The notes beneath the pieces were generated by a model. The model made no database searches and had not been told where the DNA came from. It saw only the letters and a list, made by a program, of their open reading frames with translations. From contig NZ_BJLR01000001.1 of assembly GCF_006538745.1 (NCBI RefSeq), forward strand, positions 124,001 through 188,000: 64,000 nt of DNA, given 5' to 3'. Shown in pieces: positions 27,348 through 38,830 of the stretch. Within the stretch, counting starts at the first letter, position 1; every line of letters starts with the position of its first letter. Both the position numbers and the translations under genes were made by a program. Source of the DNA: Cellulomonas cellasea (lineage in GTDB: Bacteria; Actinomycetota; Actinomycetes; Actinomycetales; Cellulomonadaceae).

Positions 27348-27359
27348 GGGAGCGCTCCC
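27348..27359. promoter_or_regulatory. CelR/CebR-type palindrome
   Basis: GGGAGCGCTCCC is a perfect 12-base palindrome identical to the core of the operator bound by the LacI-family cellulose/cellobiose regulators CelR (Thermobifida) and CebR (Streptomyces). It lies between the ROK operon and the divergent sugar-binding lipoprotein gene, 142 bases before the latter. A TTGACA hexamer for that gene is at 27427-27432. Confidence 0.65.
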
Positions 27360-27500
27360 CCGCGCCGCGAGACCATTTCACCCCCGGACGAACTGGGCGG
27401 AACACTGTCGTGCGTCGATTCACTAGTTGACACCAACCAGGCCCCGTCCTTGGACATGGGCCGGTCGGAGCCCCGACCCCGTCACAGAGGTTTGATCCCC

Positions 27501-28793
27501 ATGCACCCAGCTCGTCCCCGCCGCCGCGCGCTCGCCGTCGTGGCCGCGGCCGCCCTCCTGCTCACCGCCTGCTCGTCCGAGGCCGAGGAACCGACCACCG
27601 CGCTCACCACCGCGGCCCAGCCCGACGAGGTCGAGGTCTTCACGTGGTGGGCCAGCGGCTCCGAGAAGCTCGGCCTCGACTCGCTCGTCGCGACGTTCGC
27701 CGAGCAGCACCCCGAGATCACGTTCGTCAACGGGTCCGTCGCGGGCGGCGGTGGCGGCGCCGCCAAGGACCTCCTGCAGTCGCGCCTCGAGGCGAACGAC
27801 CCGCCGGACACGTTCCAGGCGCACGCCGGCGCCGAGCTGACCGACTACATCGAGGCCGGCCGTCTCGAGGACATCTCGTCGCTGTACGACGAGTGGGAGC
27901 TGCGCTCGGCGTTCCCCGAGGACCTGATCGAGCGGCTGACGGTCGACGGGAAGATCTACTCCATCCCGTCGAACATCCACCGCGCCAACGTCGTGTGGGC
28001 GAACCCGGGCGTGCTGAGCGCGGCTGGCCTCGACCCCGAGGCCACCTACGCGAGCATCGACGAGTGGATCGTCGCGCTGCGGGCCGTCGAGGCGACCGGC
28101 CGCACCCCGCTGTCGATCGCCACGACGTGGACCCAGGTGCACCTGCTCGAGACGGTGCTGCTCGCCGACCTCGGCGCCGACGCCTACTCGGGCCTCTGGG
28201 ACGGGACGACCGACTGGGAGGGACCCGAGGTCCGGGCGGCGCTCGAGGACTTCGGCGCGCTGCTCGACCTGAGCAACGACGACCGGGAGAGCCTGGACTG
28301 GCCCGACGCGACGCAGCGCGTCATGGACGGGCAGGCCGCGTTCAACGTCATGGGTGACTGGGCCGTCGCCGAGTTCGAGGACGCCGGCAAGGTCCGCGGG
28401 ACCGACTTCACCTACTTCCCGGTGCCCGGGACGCAGGGCGTGTTCGACTTCCTCGCCGACTCGTTCGTGCTGCCGGTCGGCGCCCCGCACCCCGACGGCG
28501 CGCGCGCCTGGCTCGACACCATCAGCTCGGTCGACGGGCAGACGGCGTTCAACCTCGAGAAGGGCTCGATCCCGGCGCGGGGCGACGTGTCGTCGTCGTA
28601 CTTCAGCGACTACCAGCAGGGCGCGATGGAGTCGTTCTACGTGGACCGCATCGTGTCCTCGCTCGCGCACGGCGCGGCGGCCCCGAACGGCACGCTCACC
28701 GGGATCTCGACGGCCACCGGGCGGTTCGCCACGGGCGCGACCGACGTCGCGGCGTTCCAGGCCGAGCTCGCGGCGGCGGTGCAGGCGTCCTGA
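27501..28793 (+). CDS. Extracellular sugar-binding lipoprotein (ABC substrate-binding protein, family 1)
   Basis: This 430-residue lipoprotein has lipobox LLTAC (cysteine near residue 22) and the SBP_bac_1 fold. Landmarks are VEVFTWWASGSEKLGLDSL near residue 52, the DPPDTFQAHAGAEL loop, the YSIPSNIHRANVVWANPGVL hinge strand and MDGQAAFNVMGDWAVAEF near residue 280. These match glucose/mannose or oligosaccharide binders of the CUT1 class. No CUT1 permease genes follow. A strong terminator comes directly after it, so it is an orphan that must use permeases encoded elsewhere. ATG 27501 has AGAGG ten bases upstream. A CelR-type palindrome upstream suggests control by plant-polymer sugars. Confidence 0.85.
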   Translation: MHPARPRRRALAVVAAAALLLTACSSEAEEPTTALTTAAQPDEVEVFTWWASGSEKLGLDSLVATFAEQHPEITFVNGSVAGGGGGAAKDLLQSRLEANDPPDTFQAHAGAELTDYIEAGRLEDISSLYDEWELRSAFPEDLIERLTVDGKIYSIPSNIHRANVVWANPGVLSAAGLDPEATYASIDEWIVALRAVEATGRTPLSIATTWTQVHLLETVLLADLGADAYSGLWDGTTDWEGPEVRAALEDFGALLDLSNDDRESLDWPDATQRVMDGQAAFNVMGDWAVAEFEDAGKVRGTDFTYFPVPGTQGVFDFLADSFVLPVGAPHPDGARAWLDTISSVDGQTAFNLEKGSIPARGDVSSSYFSDYQQGAMESFYVDRIVSSLAHGAAAPNGTLTGISTATGRFATGATDVAAFQAELAAAVQAS

Positions 28794-28812
28794 CCGCGGT
28801 CGGTCGCACGCG

Positions 28813-28854
28813 CCGACGGCCGGCGTCGCACGGGTGTGCGGCGCCGGCCGTCGG
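28813..28854. terminator. Bidirectional terminator between binding protein and amylopullulanase genes
   Basis: An 18-base-pair stem with one mismatch (13-base outer arms 28813-28825 and 28842-28854, inner arms CGCAC and GTGCG) and a four-base GGGT loop lies between converging genes. It is among the strongest hairpins in the window. Confidence 0.9.
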
Positions 28855-28895
28855 TGTCGCGCCGACCGGGCCCTGCCCCGGTCAGCGGTCGTGCG

Positions 28896-31800
28896 TCAGC
28901 GGCGGAACAGGTCGGACCACCAGTCCGTGACCCGGTCCCACCACGACGCGTGGTGCTCCTTCTCGACGAGCACCGCGACGGTGCGCGCCGGGACGGTGAC
29001 CTCGCCGTCGGCCGCGACCCACTGCGTGGTCTTCACGACCGGGTCGGCGCCCGACGCCTGGACCGGCGAGAGCGCGAGACGGTGCCCCGCGAGCTCCGGG
29101 ACGGTCTGCGTGGTCGCCTCGTCGGACGCGTTGACCACCACGAGCACGCCGTCGAGCTTCCGGTCGGTCTTGCGGCCCACCGTGTCGTCGATCCGCATGA
29201 CCACCACGCCCGGGTCGGCGTCCGGCCCGGAGCCGGGGAACGTCACCTTCTTCTCGATCTGCGCCGCCGAGCCGAGCCGGAACAGGTCCGTCGAGAACCG
29301 CAGGCGCAGGAGCTCCTCGGCGGCGGTGGACGCCGCCTGGATGTCCGCCGGCGCGGGCTTGAGCGCCGGGTTCGCGAGGAGCTCCTGCTGGAGCGGCCAC
29401 TTCGCCTCGTTGTCCGCCGCGAGCGGCAGGCCCCGGCCGAAGCCGTTGTCCTGCTTCGACAGGTCGAGCAGGTTGAACCAGTCGCCCGAGTCGTAGGAGT
29501 TGCGGTCGAGCGACTTGCTGCGGAGCAGCTCGGCGCCCGCGTGCCAGAACGACGGCGTCTGCGCGAGCGCGGTCGTCGCGAGCGAGACCGTGTTCATCCG
29601 CACCCGGTCGGGCATCGCGGTGCCGACCGGGAGCTTGTACGTCAGCGCGTCGAACAGCGTCTCGTTGTCGTGCGCGTCGACGTACGTGACGACCTCCTCG
29701 GGCGAGTCCGCGTACCCGGCGGGCTGGCCGTTGTAGTCGATCTCCGCGCCCGTGCGGACGGTGCCGTCCGAGGCGAGGAACGCGTAGCCGCGCAGGTTGC
29801 CGGCCATCCCGAGCCGCACGAGGTCGCCCTGGTGGGCGGCCCGGGCGAGCTGCTCGGCCTCGGTGCCGTTGACCGCGGCGCCGTTCGGGTCGGTCGCGAC
29901 GCCGGAGCCGAAGCCCTGGACCCGCGGGTCCTCGTCGAACGGGCCGCCGCCGCGCACCGCGTCGCGCAGCCGGTCGCTGAACGTCCCGATGCCGGTGCCG
30001 CCGAGCTGGCCCTGCGTGGCCTGCGTGAAGAGCCGGTTGTCGGCGACCTCGCCGAAGTTCCAGCCCTCGCCGTACAGGTAGACCCGCTTCCCGTCGACGC
30101 CGTCCCTGCGGACGGTGAGGTCGTCGAGCGCGTCGCGCACGGCCTGCATGTTCTCGACCGAGTGGTGCCCCATGAGGTCGAAGCGGAAGCCGTCGACCTT
30201 GTAGTCGCGGGCCCACGTGACGACCGAGTCGACCATGAGCTTCTCGGCCATCGCGTGCTCGGTCGCGACGTTCGCGCAGCACGTCGACGTCTCGACCGCG
30301 CCGACCGCGTTGAGGCGGTGGTAGTAGCCGGGGACGACGCGGTCGAGGATCGACTTCTCGTCCTGGCCGCTCGCCGCGGTGTGGTTGAACACCTGGTCGA
30401 GCACGACCTGCAGCCCGTCGGCGTGCAGCGCGCCGACCATCGTGCGGAACTCCGCGACGCGGGCCCCGCCGTGCGCGTCGACCGCGTACGAGCCCTCGGG
30501 CGCCGACCAGTGCAGCGGGTCGTAGCCCCAGTTGAACGCGTCGCCGGCCCGGACGGCCTCGATGCACTCCTGCTGCTCCGGGGAGTCCGGGGCGGAGGCG
30601 GCGAGGTCGCACTGCGGCACGAGCTGCTCCGCGCGGTCCTCCTCGATCGTCGCGATGTCGAACGTCGGGAGCAGGTGCACGGTCGTGAGCCCCGCGTCGG
30701 CGAGGTCGCGCAGGTGCTCGCGCCCGGTGCTCTCGACGGCGAACGCCGAGTACGTGCCGCGCTTCTCGGCCGGGACGGTCTCGTCCGAGATCGAGAAGTC
30801 ACGCACGTGCAGCTCGTAGATCGTCTGGTCGACCGGCCGGACGACGGGCTGCTTCGCCTTCTCCCACTGCGTCGGGCGGTGGGCGCCGTCGGCGAGGTCG
30901 ACGAGCACCGAGTGCGTCGAGTTCAGGGTCAGCGCGACCGACGACGGGTCGGTCACCTCGTTGACCTCGACCGCGTCCGTCGACGGCACGTACACCGTGA
31001 CGGCGTACCTGTAGGCAGCGCCGCGCCACGACTTCGCGCCCCGGACCGTCCACGAGCCGTCGTCGCCGCGCTCCATCGCGACGCGGGTCGGCTCGGCGCC
31101 GAGGTCCGGCTTCCCGGAGCCCGGCCCCTGCGAGCCCTTGGTGGCGGGCCACAGCAGGAGCTCGACGTCCTGCGCGGTCGGGGCCCACAGGCGCAGCGTC
31201 GGGACGCCCCTGCGCCACGTCGCACCGAACGCGCCGTCGTCGGCCGCGTCCGCGTACAGGTCGTCGAGCACGCCCGGGATCTGCACCCCGGTCGCCGCCT
31301 GCAGCGCGCCCTCGTCGCCCGCGGCCCGCTGGCTCACGAGCAGCTCGCCGCGCAGCAGCGCCTCGACCTGCGCGCGGTCGACGTCCTCGAGCCCGAGGGC
31401 GACGTAGCCGCCGAGCGCCGGGAACCGCGTCAGCTGCTCCTCGGTCAGGCCGCCGTCCCGCACCGTGAGCGGGAACGTCTCGCCACCGGTCACCTCGCCG
31501 TCCGCGACCTCGACCGCGCCGTCGGGCGAGCCGTGCAGGGCGAAGACGAGGTCGGCCGGGTCGGCGTCGCCCACCAGGGCCGCGGGCCACGCGAGGGTGG
31601 TCTCGTCGACCCAGTGCGCGCGGAACTCGCCCGTGCCGGGGAGCGTCGGCTCGGCCGACCCGATCGTCAGCGCGTGCGTCGCGAGCACGTACGTGAACGT
31701 CACGGGCTGGCCGGCGGGCACCGCGAACGTGATGTTCGCGCCGCCGGGCACGCCGTCTGCCCCGTAGTTCTCCTCCCACGAGAGGTTGTGCGCGACCTTC

Positions 31801-34757
31801 GCGTCGAAGGTGGCGGCGTTCGCGAACGTCGCCGTCGCGGTGAACGTGCCGTCCCCGTCCGGGTCCTGCAGCCACGGCGCGAGGCAGTCGGGCGACCAGT
31901 CGGCCGGGCAGCCCAGCTCGCTCTGGTGGCTGCCGGGGACCGTGAGCAGCGGGCCCTGCGCGCTCGACGTGAACCAGTGCGTGACCGGGTCGTAGACGAA
32001 CGTGACCGGGCCGCCCGCGTGCGTGTAGCTGACGTCGGCGCCGCCGAGCACGCCGCCCGCGCCGTAGTTCACGTCCCACGTGCCGTCGATGGCGACCTTG
32101 TACGCGTAGGTGCCCGCCGGGAGGTCGAACGTCCCGGAGTAGGCGCCGCCGGGCTGCTGCGTCAGGCGCGCGATCTCGCACGCCGGCTGCCAGTCGCCCG
32201 GGCAGCCCATCTCGGAGTTGTGGCTCCCCGGGATCGACACCACGCCACCGTCGGGATCGGGCTCGGTCGGCACCGCGCCGTCGAGCGCCACGCCCACGCC
32301 CGCGTACGTCGAGGCGGCCGTGCGCTCGCCCGCGGCGTCGACCGTGACGGCGCGGTACTCGACGACCGTGCCCTTCGCGAGGCCCGTGACGTCGTGGAAG
32401 ACGCGCGGGTCGGTGTCCTCGGCGGTGCCGAGCGGGGTCCACGCGTCGTCGCCGAGCGCGCGGTAGGCGAACGACGTCTCGGTCCAGGACGAGTCCGGGA
32501 CGTCGGCGGCGACCGGAGCGATCCCGGTGACCGCGGCACCCGGTGCCGGGACGGCGACCGTGACGTCGGGGGCACCCTCCGCCCACGCGGCGACCTGCGC
32601 GTCGGCCTTCAGCACGACCGCGGACAGTGCCGGGACCGTGAGCGTGACCGCGCCCGCGGCGTCGGCGATGACCGTGGCGTCCGTGCCCGCGAGCGGGGTG
32701 AACGTCGCGCCGGGCGTGAGCGTCGGGACCGTGACCGTCGCGGTCTCGGTCGCGTTGTTGAGCGCGACGAGGTGCTCGACCTTCTCGGCGCGGTGGATGC
32801 GCGAGAACGCGTAGACCGGGCCGTCGCTGTACCGCTCGACCTGCGCGCCGGTGGAGAGCGCGGGCGTCGACGAGCGCAGGGCCGCGAGCTCCGCGATGTG
32901 GTCGTAGAGCGGGGCGTCGGTGTCGTACCGGTCGACCGAGCCGGCCGGGGTGCCGTCGACGAGCGGCTGGTCCGCGTACTCCGCGACCTGCGTCGCGAAC
33001 AGCGTCTGGCGCGCGTCCTTGTCCTTGCCGCCGAGCGACCCGGCGCCGACGAAGCCCTGCTCGTCGCCGTAGTAGACGACGGGCTGGCCGCGCGTGAGGT
33101 ACATGAGCGAGTGCGCGAGCTCGTCACGGGCGAGCGTGTCCGCGGCCGGGGTCCCCGAGTCCGCGAGCGCGTACCCGATGCGGCCCATGTCGTGGTTGCC
33201 GAGGAACGTCGGCAGCGCCGAGGCGCTCGTGTCCGGCGTCGTGTAGTAGTCGTCGGTCGCGAACAGGTCCCGCAGGCCCTGCGCCGAGAAGCCCTTGGCG
33301 TAGCCGGCCGCCCCCGCCTGGAACGCGAAGTCCAGCACCGAGCTCATGTCCGTGTTCCGGACGTACGGCGAGAGCTTCTTGGCGTCCGCGTCGTACACCT
33401 CGCCGAACATGAAGAAGTCGGGCTTGCCGTTCGCGCGGGCGTAGTCGCGGACCTGCGTGGTCCACTCCTGCCAGAACTCCATGTTCACGTGCTTGACCGT
33501 GTCGATCCGGAAGCCGTCGATGCCGAGGTCGACCCAGTCCTGGTACACCTCGACGAAGCCGTTCACGACGGTCGGGTGCTCGGTCATGAGGTCGTCGAGA
33601 CCATCGAAGTCGCCGTACGTGACGGACTCCCCGGTCCACGTCGAGTTCCCGCGGTTGTGGTAGAGCGTCGGGTCGTTGAGCCAGGCCGGGACCTTGAGGT
33701 CGGCGTCGGCGGGCGCGACGACGGGCGTGTACGGGAAGGACGTCGCGGCGTCGAGCTCCGGGAACTCGCCCGTGCCGGCGTGGTCGGCCGGGTCGAACGC
33801 CGTGCCCGCCGCGTCGGTGTACGGGCGGGTCTTCTGGTCGACGTAGTCGTACGTCTTCTCCGCGTAGTCGACGACGTCCGCGGTGTGGTTCGTGATGATG
33901 TCGAAGTAGACCTTGATGCCGCGCTCGTGCGCGTCCGCGATGAGCGCCTCGAGCTCGGCGTTCGTGCCGAGGTGCGGGTCGATGCGCGTGAAGTCGGTGA
34001 TCCAGTAGCCGTGGTAGCCGGCGGACGCGTTGGCGCCGGTGCCCTGGACCGGACGGTTCGCGAACGACGGCGTCAGCCAGATCGCGGTCGTCCCGAGCCC
34101 CTCGATGTAGTCGAGCCGGGAGTGCAGTCCCGCGATGTCCCCACCGTGGAAGAAGCCCTTGTCGGTGGGGTCGAGGCCCGTCGTGAGGCGGTCGCCGGTC
34201 AGCCCGCCGGTGTCGTTCGTGGGGTCGCCGTTCGCGAAGCGGTCGGTCATGACGAAGTAGAACTGCTCGTCCGAGCCGGGCTGGCGCACGGGCTCCGCGA
34301 CGAGGGCGTCGTCGGCCTCCGTGTAGGCACCGGTGAGGTCGAGCGGCGTCAGCGCGGTGCGGTGGGTTGCGTCGTCGTACGTGAACCGGACGGCGGACTC
34401 CCCCGCGAGCACCAGCGGGGTGTTGTCGCCGTTGCCGTCCGCGCCGTAGGACTCGTCCCACGCGTCGTCGACCGCGACCTTGTACTCGTAGGTGCCCGCC
34501 GGCAGCGTCACCTCGATCGCGTACCGGCCGTCGGTGCCCGTCGGCGCGAGCTCGGTCGCGGCGCACTCCGGCGCCCAGTCCTGCGCGCAGCCGAGCTCGT
34601 CCTGCAGGGAGCCGACGAGCGCGAACGTGCGGGGTGCGGGCTCGGTCGCGGCGCTCGCCGGACCGGTCGCGGGGCTCGCGACGAGACCGACGGCGACGAG
34701 CGCGGTGGCTGCCAGCAATGAGGTGGTGGTGCGGATGCGCGCGTCGGCAGCAGCCAT
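28896..34757 (-). CDS. pulA: Secreted bifunctional alpha-amylase/pullulanase (two GH13 domains), 1953 residues
   Basis: This exported starch-degrading enzyme begins with a signal peptide (to about residue 37) and a starch-binding X25-like domain ([15 protein letters not shown]). A GH13 alpha-amylase domain has nucleophile D419 in GFRIDTVKH, acid/base E453 in FMFGEVYD and D523 in GNHDMGR. Two more X25-like domains start near 839 and 936 with [13 protein letters not shown] and [14 protein letters not shown] pullulanase module follows, with an N-terminal beta-sandwich near 1185-1205, D1527 in [12 protein letters not shown]1564 in YGEGWNFGE and D1697 in DAHDNET. All six catalytic acids are present, so it should cut both alpha-1,4 and alpha-1,6 bonds. 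The end [15 protein letters not shown] is amphipathic. ATG 34757 has AAGGAG nine bases upstream. Confidence 0.93.
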   Translation of the reverse strand: MAAADARIRTTTSLLAATALVAVGLVASPATGPASAATEPAPRTFALVGSLQDELGCAQDWAPECAATELAPTGTDGRYAIEVTLPAGTYEYKVAVDDAWDESYGADGNGDNTPLVLAGESAVRFTYDDATHRTALTPLDLTGAYTEADDALVAEPVRQPGSDEQFYFVMTDRFANGDPTNDTGGLTGDRLTTGLDPTDKGFFHGGDIAGLHSRLDYIEGLGTTAIWLTPSFANRPVQGTGANASAGYHGYWITDFTRIDPHLGTNAELEALIADAHERGIKVYFDIITNHTADVVDYAEKTYDYVDQKTRPYTDAAGTAFDPADHAGTGEFPELDAATSFPYTPVVAPADADLKVPAWLNDPTLYHNRGNSTWTGESVTYGDFDGLDDLMTEHPTVVNGFVEVYQDWVDLGIDGFRIDTVKHVNMEFWQEWTTQVRDYARANGKPDFFMFGEVYDADAKKLSPYVRNTDMSSVLDFAFQAGAAGYAKGFSAQGLRDLFATDDYYTTPDTSASALPTFLGNHDMGRIGYALADSGTPAADTLARDELAHSLMYLTRGQPVVYYGDEQGFVGAGSLGGKDKDARQTLFATQVAEYADQPLVDGTPAGSVDRYDTDAPLYDHIAELAALRSSTPALSTGAQVERYSDGPVYAFSRIHRAEKVEHLVALNNATETATVTVPTLTPGATFTPLAGTDATVIADAAGAVTLTVPALSAVVLKADAQVAAWAEGAPDVTVAVPAPGAAVTGIAPVAADVPDSSWTETSFAYRALGDDAWTPLGTAEDTDPRVFHDVTGLAKGTVVEYRAVTVDAAGERTAASTYAGVGVALDGAVPTEPDPDGGVVSIPGSHNSEMGCPGDWQPACEIARLTQQPGGAYSGTFDLPAGTYAYKVAIDGTWDVNYGAGGVLGGADVSYTHAGGPVTFVYDPVTHWFTSSAQGPLLTVPGSHQSELGCPADWSPDCLAPWLQDPDGDGTFTATATFANAATFDAKVAHNLSWEENYGADGVPGGANITFAVPAGQPVTFTYVLATHALTIGSAEPTLPGTGEFRAHWVDETTLAWPAALVGDADPADLVFALHGSPDGAVEVADGEVTGGETFPLTVRDGGLTEEQLTRFPALGGYVALGLEDVDRAQVEALLRGELLVSQRAAGDEGALQAATGVQIPGVLDDLYADAADDGAFGATWRRGVPTLRLWAPTAQDVELLLWPATKGSQGPGSGKPDLGAEPTRVAMERGDDGSWTVRGAKSWRGAAYRYAVTVYVPSTDAVEVNEVTDPSSVALTLNSTHSVLVDLADGAHRPTQWEKAKQPVVRPVDQTIYELHVRDFSISDETVPAEKRGTYSAFAVESTGREHLRDLADAGLTTVHLLPTFDIATIEEDRAEQLVPQCDLAASAPDSPEQQECIEAVRAGDAFNWGYDPLHWSAPEGSYAVDAHGGARVAEFRTMVGALHADGLQVVLDQVFNHTAASGQDEKSILDRVVPGYYHRLNAVGAVETSTCCANVATEHAMAEKLMVDSVVTWARDYKVDGFRFDLMGHHSVENMQAVRDALDDLTVRRDGVDGKRVYLYGEGWNFGEVADNRLFTQATQGQLGGTGIGTFSDRLRDAVRGGGPFDEDPRVQGFGSGVATDPNGAAVNGTEAEQLARAAHQGDLVRLGMAGNLRGYAFLASDGTVRTGAEIDYNGQPAGYADSPEEVVTYVDAHDNETLFDALTYKLPVGTAMPDRVRMNTVSLATTALAQTPSFWHAGAELLRSKSLDRNSYDSGDWFNLLDLSKQDNGFGRGLPLAADNEAKWPLQQELLANPALKPAPADIQAASTAAEELLRLRFSTDLFRLGSAAQIEKKVTFPGSGPDADPGVVVMRIDDTVGRKTDRKLDGVLVVVNASDEATTQTVPELAGHRLALSPVQASGADPVVKTTQWVAADGEVTVPARTVAVLVEKEHHASWWDRVTDWWSDLFRR

Positions 34758-34818
34758 TCCCGGGACTCCTTCGTCACCGCACACCGGCGTGCGGAAAGGG
34801 GATGTGTCGGGCTGACCG

Positions 34819-34856
34819 TACATACTGTCCGCAAGTTTCAGCAAGACCTTGCAGGG
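34819..34856 (-). promoter_or_regulatory. Promoter with MalR-like repeats for the amylopullulanase gene
   Basis: On the minus strand two CTTGC half-sites lie exactly ten bases apart (34841-34845 and 34831-34835). A third copy in the opposite orientation lies just upstream (34848-34852). A possible -35 TCTTGC (34841-34846) and -10 TATGTA (34819-34824) are 16 bases apart, so a repressor on these repeats would cover the promoter. CTTGC direct repeats are typical of LacI-family MalR sites before actinobacterial amylase genes. Confidence 0.55.
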
Positions 34857-34897
34857 TGCGCGATCGCGCGGACGCCACGACCGGCCCGGGACGCACG

Positions 34898-34936
34898 TGC
34901 GGGCCGCCACCGGGACGACCCGGACGACGGCCCGCA
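34898..34936 (-). terminator. Stem-loop terminator after mdh
   Basis: Nine-base arms (34898-34906 and 34928-34936) enclose a second short hairpin (CCGGG with CCCGG). It begins 20 bases after the mdh stop and separates mdh from the amylopullulanase promoter. Confidence 0.6.
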
Positions 34937-34956
34937 GGCGACGAGGAGAGGTGCGC

Positions 34957-36030
<1,074 letters not shown>

Positions 36031-36032
36031 CT

Positions 36033-36083
36033 ACGACGCACGGTACCCGGGGCCCAGGGGCCGTGCCGGGCACCGTGCGTCGT
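36033..36083 (-). terminator. Stem-loop terminator after icd
   Basis: Perfect 12-base outer arms (36033-36044 and 36072-36083) and five-base inner arms (36046-36050 and 36066-36070), with one mismatch between them, enclose a 15-base loop. The structure lies between icd and mdh. Confidence 0.75.
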
Positions 36084-36139
36084 GGTGCGTGCGGGTCGTG
36101 CGGGGTGGCACCGCGCGTGCGGCGGCGCCGGTGGGCCGG

Positions 36140-37357
36140 TCAGGCCAGGCGCGCGGCGAGGTTCTCGTCGAGCGCGGCGAGGAACTCCTCGGTCGTGAGC
36201 CAGGCCTGGCCGGGCCCGACGAGCGAGGCGAGGTCCTTGGTCATCTTGCCGCTCTCGACGGTCTCGATGACGACCTTCTCGAGCGTCTCCGCGAACTGCG
36301 TGACCTCGGGGGTGCCGTCGAGCTTGCCGCGGTGCTTGAGGCCGCCGGTCCACGCGAAGATCGACGCGATCGGGTTGGTCGACGTCGGCTTGCCCGCCTG
36401 GTGCTGGCGGTAGTGGCGCGTGACGGTGCCGTGCGCCGCCTCGGCCTCGACGGTCTTGCCGTCGGGCGTCATGAGCACGGACGTCATGAGGCCGAGCGAG
36501 CCGAAGCCCTGCGCGACGGTGTCGGACTGGACGTCGCCGTCGTAGTTCTTGCACGCCCAGACGTAGCCGCCCTCCCACTTCATCGCGGCGGCGACCATGT
36601 CGTCGATCAGGCGGTGCTCGTACGTGAGGCCCGCGGCGGCGAAGTCCGCGGCGAACTCGGCGTCGAACACCTCCTGGAAGATGTCCTTGAAGGCGCCGTC
36701 GTACGCCTTGAGGATCGTGTTCTTGGTCGACAGGTACACGGGGTAGCCGCGCTGCAGGCCGTACGCGAACGAGGCGCGCGCGAAGTCGCGGATCGACTCG
36801 TTGAAGTTGTACATGCCCATCGCCACGCCGCCCGCCTCGGGGTACGTGACGACCTCCTGCTGGATCGGCTCGGAGCCGTCCGCGGGCGTGAACGTCAGCG
36901 TGAGCGTCCCGGCGCCGGCGACCTTGAAGTTCGTCGCCTTGTACTGGTCGCCGTGCGCGTGACGGCCGATGATGATCGGCTTGTTCCAGCCCGGCACGAG
37001 GCGCGGGATGTTCGAGATGATGATCGGCTCGCGGAAGACGACGCCGCCGAGGATGTTGCGGATCGTGCCGTTGGGCGAGACCCACATCTTCTTCAGGCCG
37101 AACTCCTCGACGCGCGCCTCGTCGGGCGTGATCGTCGCGCACTTGACGCCGACGCCGTGCTCCTTGATGGCGTGCGCCGCGTCGATCGTGACCTGGTCGT
37201 CGGTCGCGTCGCGGTTCTCGATCGACAGGTCGTAGTAGCGCAGGTCGATGTCGAGGTACGGGTGGATGAGGCGGTCCTTGATGAACTGCCAGATGATCCG
37301 GGTCATCTCGTCGCCGTCGAGCTCGACGACCGGGCCCACTACCTTGATCTTCGCCAT
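36140..37357 (-). CDS. icd: NADP-dependent isocitrate dehydrogenase (homodimeric, subfamily II)
   Basis: This enzyme oxidatively decarboxylates isocitrate to 2-oxoglutarate with NADP. The 405-residue protein starts [20 protein letters not shown], the subfamily II signature shared with eukaryotic cytosolic and mitochondrial enzymes. It continues with the substrate site [12 protein letters not shown], the metal-binding region [11 protein letters not shown] and the coenzyme loop [18 protein letters not shown] 37357 was chosen from the family N-terminus, with AGGAGAT upstream. Its promoter shares an 11-base motif with the sucC promoter. Confidence 0.96.
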   Translation of the reverse strand: MAKIKVVGPVVELDGDEMTRIIWQFIKDRLIHPYLDIDLRYYDLSIENRDATDDQVTIDAAHAIKEHGVGVKCATITPDEARVEEFGLKKMWVSPNGTIRNILGGVVFREPIIISNIPRLVPGWNKPIIIGRHAHGDQYKATNFKVAGAGTLTLTFTPADGSEPIQQEVVTYPEAGGVAMGMYNFNESIRDFARASFAYGLQRGYPVYLSTKNTILKAYDGAFKDIFQEVFDAEFAADFAAAGLTYEHRLIDDMVAAAMKWEGGYVWACKNYDGDVQSDTVAQGFGSLGLMTSVLMTPDGKTVEAEAAHGTVTRHYRQHQAGKPTSTNPIASIFAWTGGLKHRGKLDGTPEVTQFAETLEKVVIETVESGKMTKDLASLVGPGQAWLTTEEFLAALDENLAARLA

Positions 37358-37392
37358 ACGGGGATCTCCTGAGCTCTCGTGTGCTGTCCGGT

Positions 37393-37421
37393 GTCGAGAT
37401 TACTCGACATCGAGAGACTTT
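37393..37421 (-). promoter_or_regulatory. icd promoter with TCTCTCGATGT motif and three inverted half-sites
   Basis: On the minus strand TCTCTCGATGT is followed by CGAG and a -10-like TAATCT. The segment contains three TCGAG/CTCGA half-sites that form two overlapping inverted repeats: GTCGAG with CTCGAC, and CTCGA with TCGAG. The same 11 bases occur ahead of sucC, at nearly the same distance from its -10 hexamer. Confidence 0.5.
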
Positions 37422-37635
37422 GCCCCGACCGTCCGCTGCCGGGCTCGGTTCGCTCGGGGACGACGGCGCCGCGGCGTGCGGGCTGAACCGCTTCAGGTCC
37501 GGCGGCCGCACGGGTGACCAGGCGTTACCCAGGACGCGTGCGGGTTCGGCTGGCATGCTGGCCGGTGCTGACCGCCCCGCGCCCGGCTCGCGCAGCCGCC
37601 GGTCGCGTCACCCCATCCTCGACGACAGGAACACC

Positions 37636-38703
37636 ATGTCCCAGGACAACACCGGAACGCCCGAGGCCACCGGCCCGGACGCCGTGACCCCCGACGCCAC
37701 CACCACGCCCGCGGTCGGCGCGGGCGGCACCGTCACCCCCGAGCCGTCCGGCGCGAGCGCCGCGCCCGTCGGCCTCGACAAGCCGGTCGCCCCCGCCCCC
37801 CTGGACCCGACGCCCGTCGCGCCCGCACCCGTCGGTCCGGCGCCCGTCGCCTCCCTGGACGACGACGTGGCGCTCGCCCCCGTCGCCGTCGCGGCCGTGC
37901 CCGTCGGCCCCGGGCTCGGCTCGCGCCTGGCCGCCGAGGCGTTCGGCACGCTGTTCCTCGTGATCGCGGGCCTCGGCACCGCGCTGTACGCGAACATCAC
38001 CGGGCTCGGCGGCGGGCCGCTCGCGACCGCGCTGGCCTTCGGGCTCGCGCTGCTCGCCGGCGCCGTCGCGGTCGGGTACGTCTCGGGCGGGCACTTCAAC
38101 CCGGCCGTCACGCTCGGTGCCGCGATCGCCGGCCGCACGTCGTGGAAGGACGTGCTGCCCTACTGGCTCGCCCAGCTCGTCGGCGGCGTCGCCGCGGCCG
38201 CGGTGCTGTACGTGACGCTCTCGTCCTTCCCGACCCTTGCCGAGCAGGCGCGCGAGTTCTTCTCGTCGGTCGCGAACGGCTACAGCACGCACTCGCCGAT
38301 CGGCGCCCAGGTCCAGGGCGAGGGCTTCGCGCTGCTCGGCGCGCTCCTCATCGAGGTCGTCATGACGGCGATCTTCGTCGGCGTCATCCTCGGCTCGACC
38401 GACCGCCGCTCGACGAACAGCCTCGCGCCGGCCGCGATCGGCTTCGCGTACGTCGTGGGCCTGCTCGTGACCATCCCGATGACGAACGGCGGCCTCAACC
38501 CGGCCCGCTCGTCCGCCGCGGCGGTCTTCTCGGAGAGCTGGGCGCTCGGCCAGCTGTGGCTCTTCTGGGTCGCCCCGCTGGTCGGCGCCGCGCTCGCCGG
38601 CCTGCTCTACCGCGCGTTCGGCGCGGAGCCCGTCCAGGACGACCTGCTCGGCGAGGACGACGTCGTCGTGCTGACAGGTGACGAGGCCGAGCGCGCCCTC
38701 TGA
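37636..38703 (+). CDS. MIP-family (aquaporin-like) channel
   Basis: The 355-residue protein begins with about 90 residues rich in Pro, Ala, Thr and Val with no predicted structure. A MIP channel with six helices follows. The two pore motifs are HFNPAVTLG near residue 157 and GLNPARSSAAA near residue 287. The second carries the NPARS arginine of the selectivity filter, as in AqpZ-type water channels. ATG 37636 has AGGAA nearby. The N-terminal extension is much longer than in typical aquaporins (about 230-270 residues) and its role is unknown. Confidence 0.87.
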   Translation: MSQDNTGTPEATGPDAVTPDATTTPAVGAGGTVTPEPSGASAAPVGLDKPVAPAPLDPTPVAPAPVGPAPVASLDDDVALAPVAVAAVPVGPGLGSRLAAEAFGTLFLVIAGLGTALYANITGLGGGPLATALAFGLALLAGAVAVGYVSGGHFNPAVTLGAAIAGRTSWKDVLPYWLAQLVGGVAAAAVLYVTLSSFPTLAEQAREFFSSVANGYSTHSPIGAQVQGEGFALLGALLIEVVMTAIFVGVILGSTDRRSTNSLAPAAIGFAYVVGLLVTIPMTNGGLNPARSSAAAVFSESWALGQLWLFWVAPLVGAALAGLLYRAFGAEPVQDDLLGEDDVVVLTGDEAERAL

Positions 38704-38747
38704 CCCCGGCACGGGGGCACGGCCCCCTCGCACCGCACCGCACGCAG

Positions 38748-38785
38748 CGCCCGAGCGGCCGTGGCAGTCCACGGTCGCTCGGGCG
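38748..38785. terminator. Bidirectional terminator between MIP channel and DUF3017 genes
   Basis: Ten-base outer arms (38748-38757 and 38776-38785) and six-base inner arms (CCGTGG and CCACGG) with one mismatch between them close on a four-base loop. The structure lies between converging genes. Confidence 0.88.
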
Positions 38786-38830
38786 TCGCTGTGCCCGGGG
38801 CCGGCGGGCTCCGGGGCCCGACTGCCGCGG

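Noticed and set aside
28836-34721. A 1961-codon open frame opposite the amylopullulanase gene
   Set aside because: It is a GC-driven shadow: the translation lacks motifs, while the minus strand shows signal peptide, modules and all catalytic acids.
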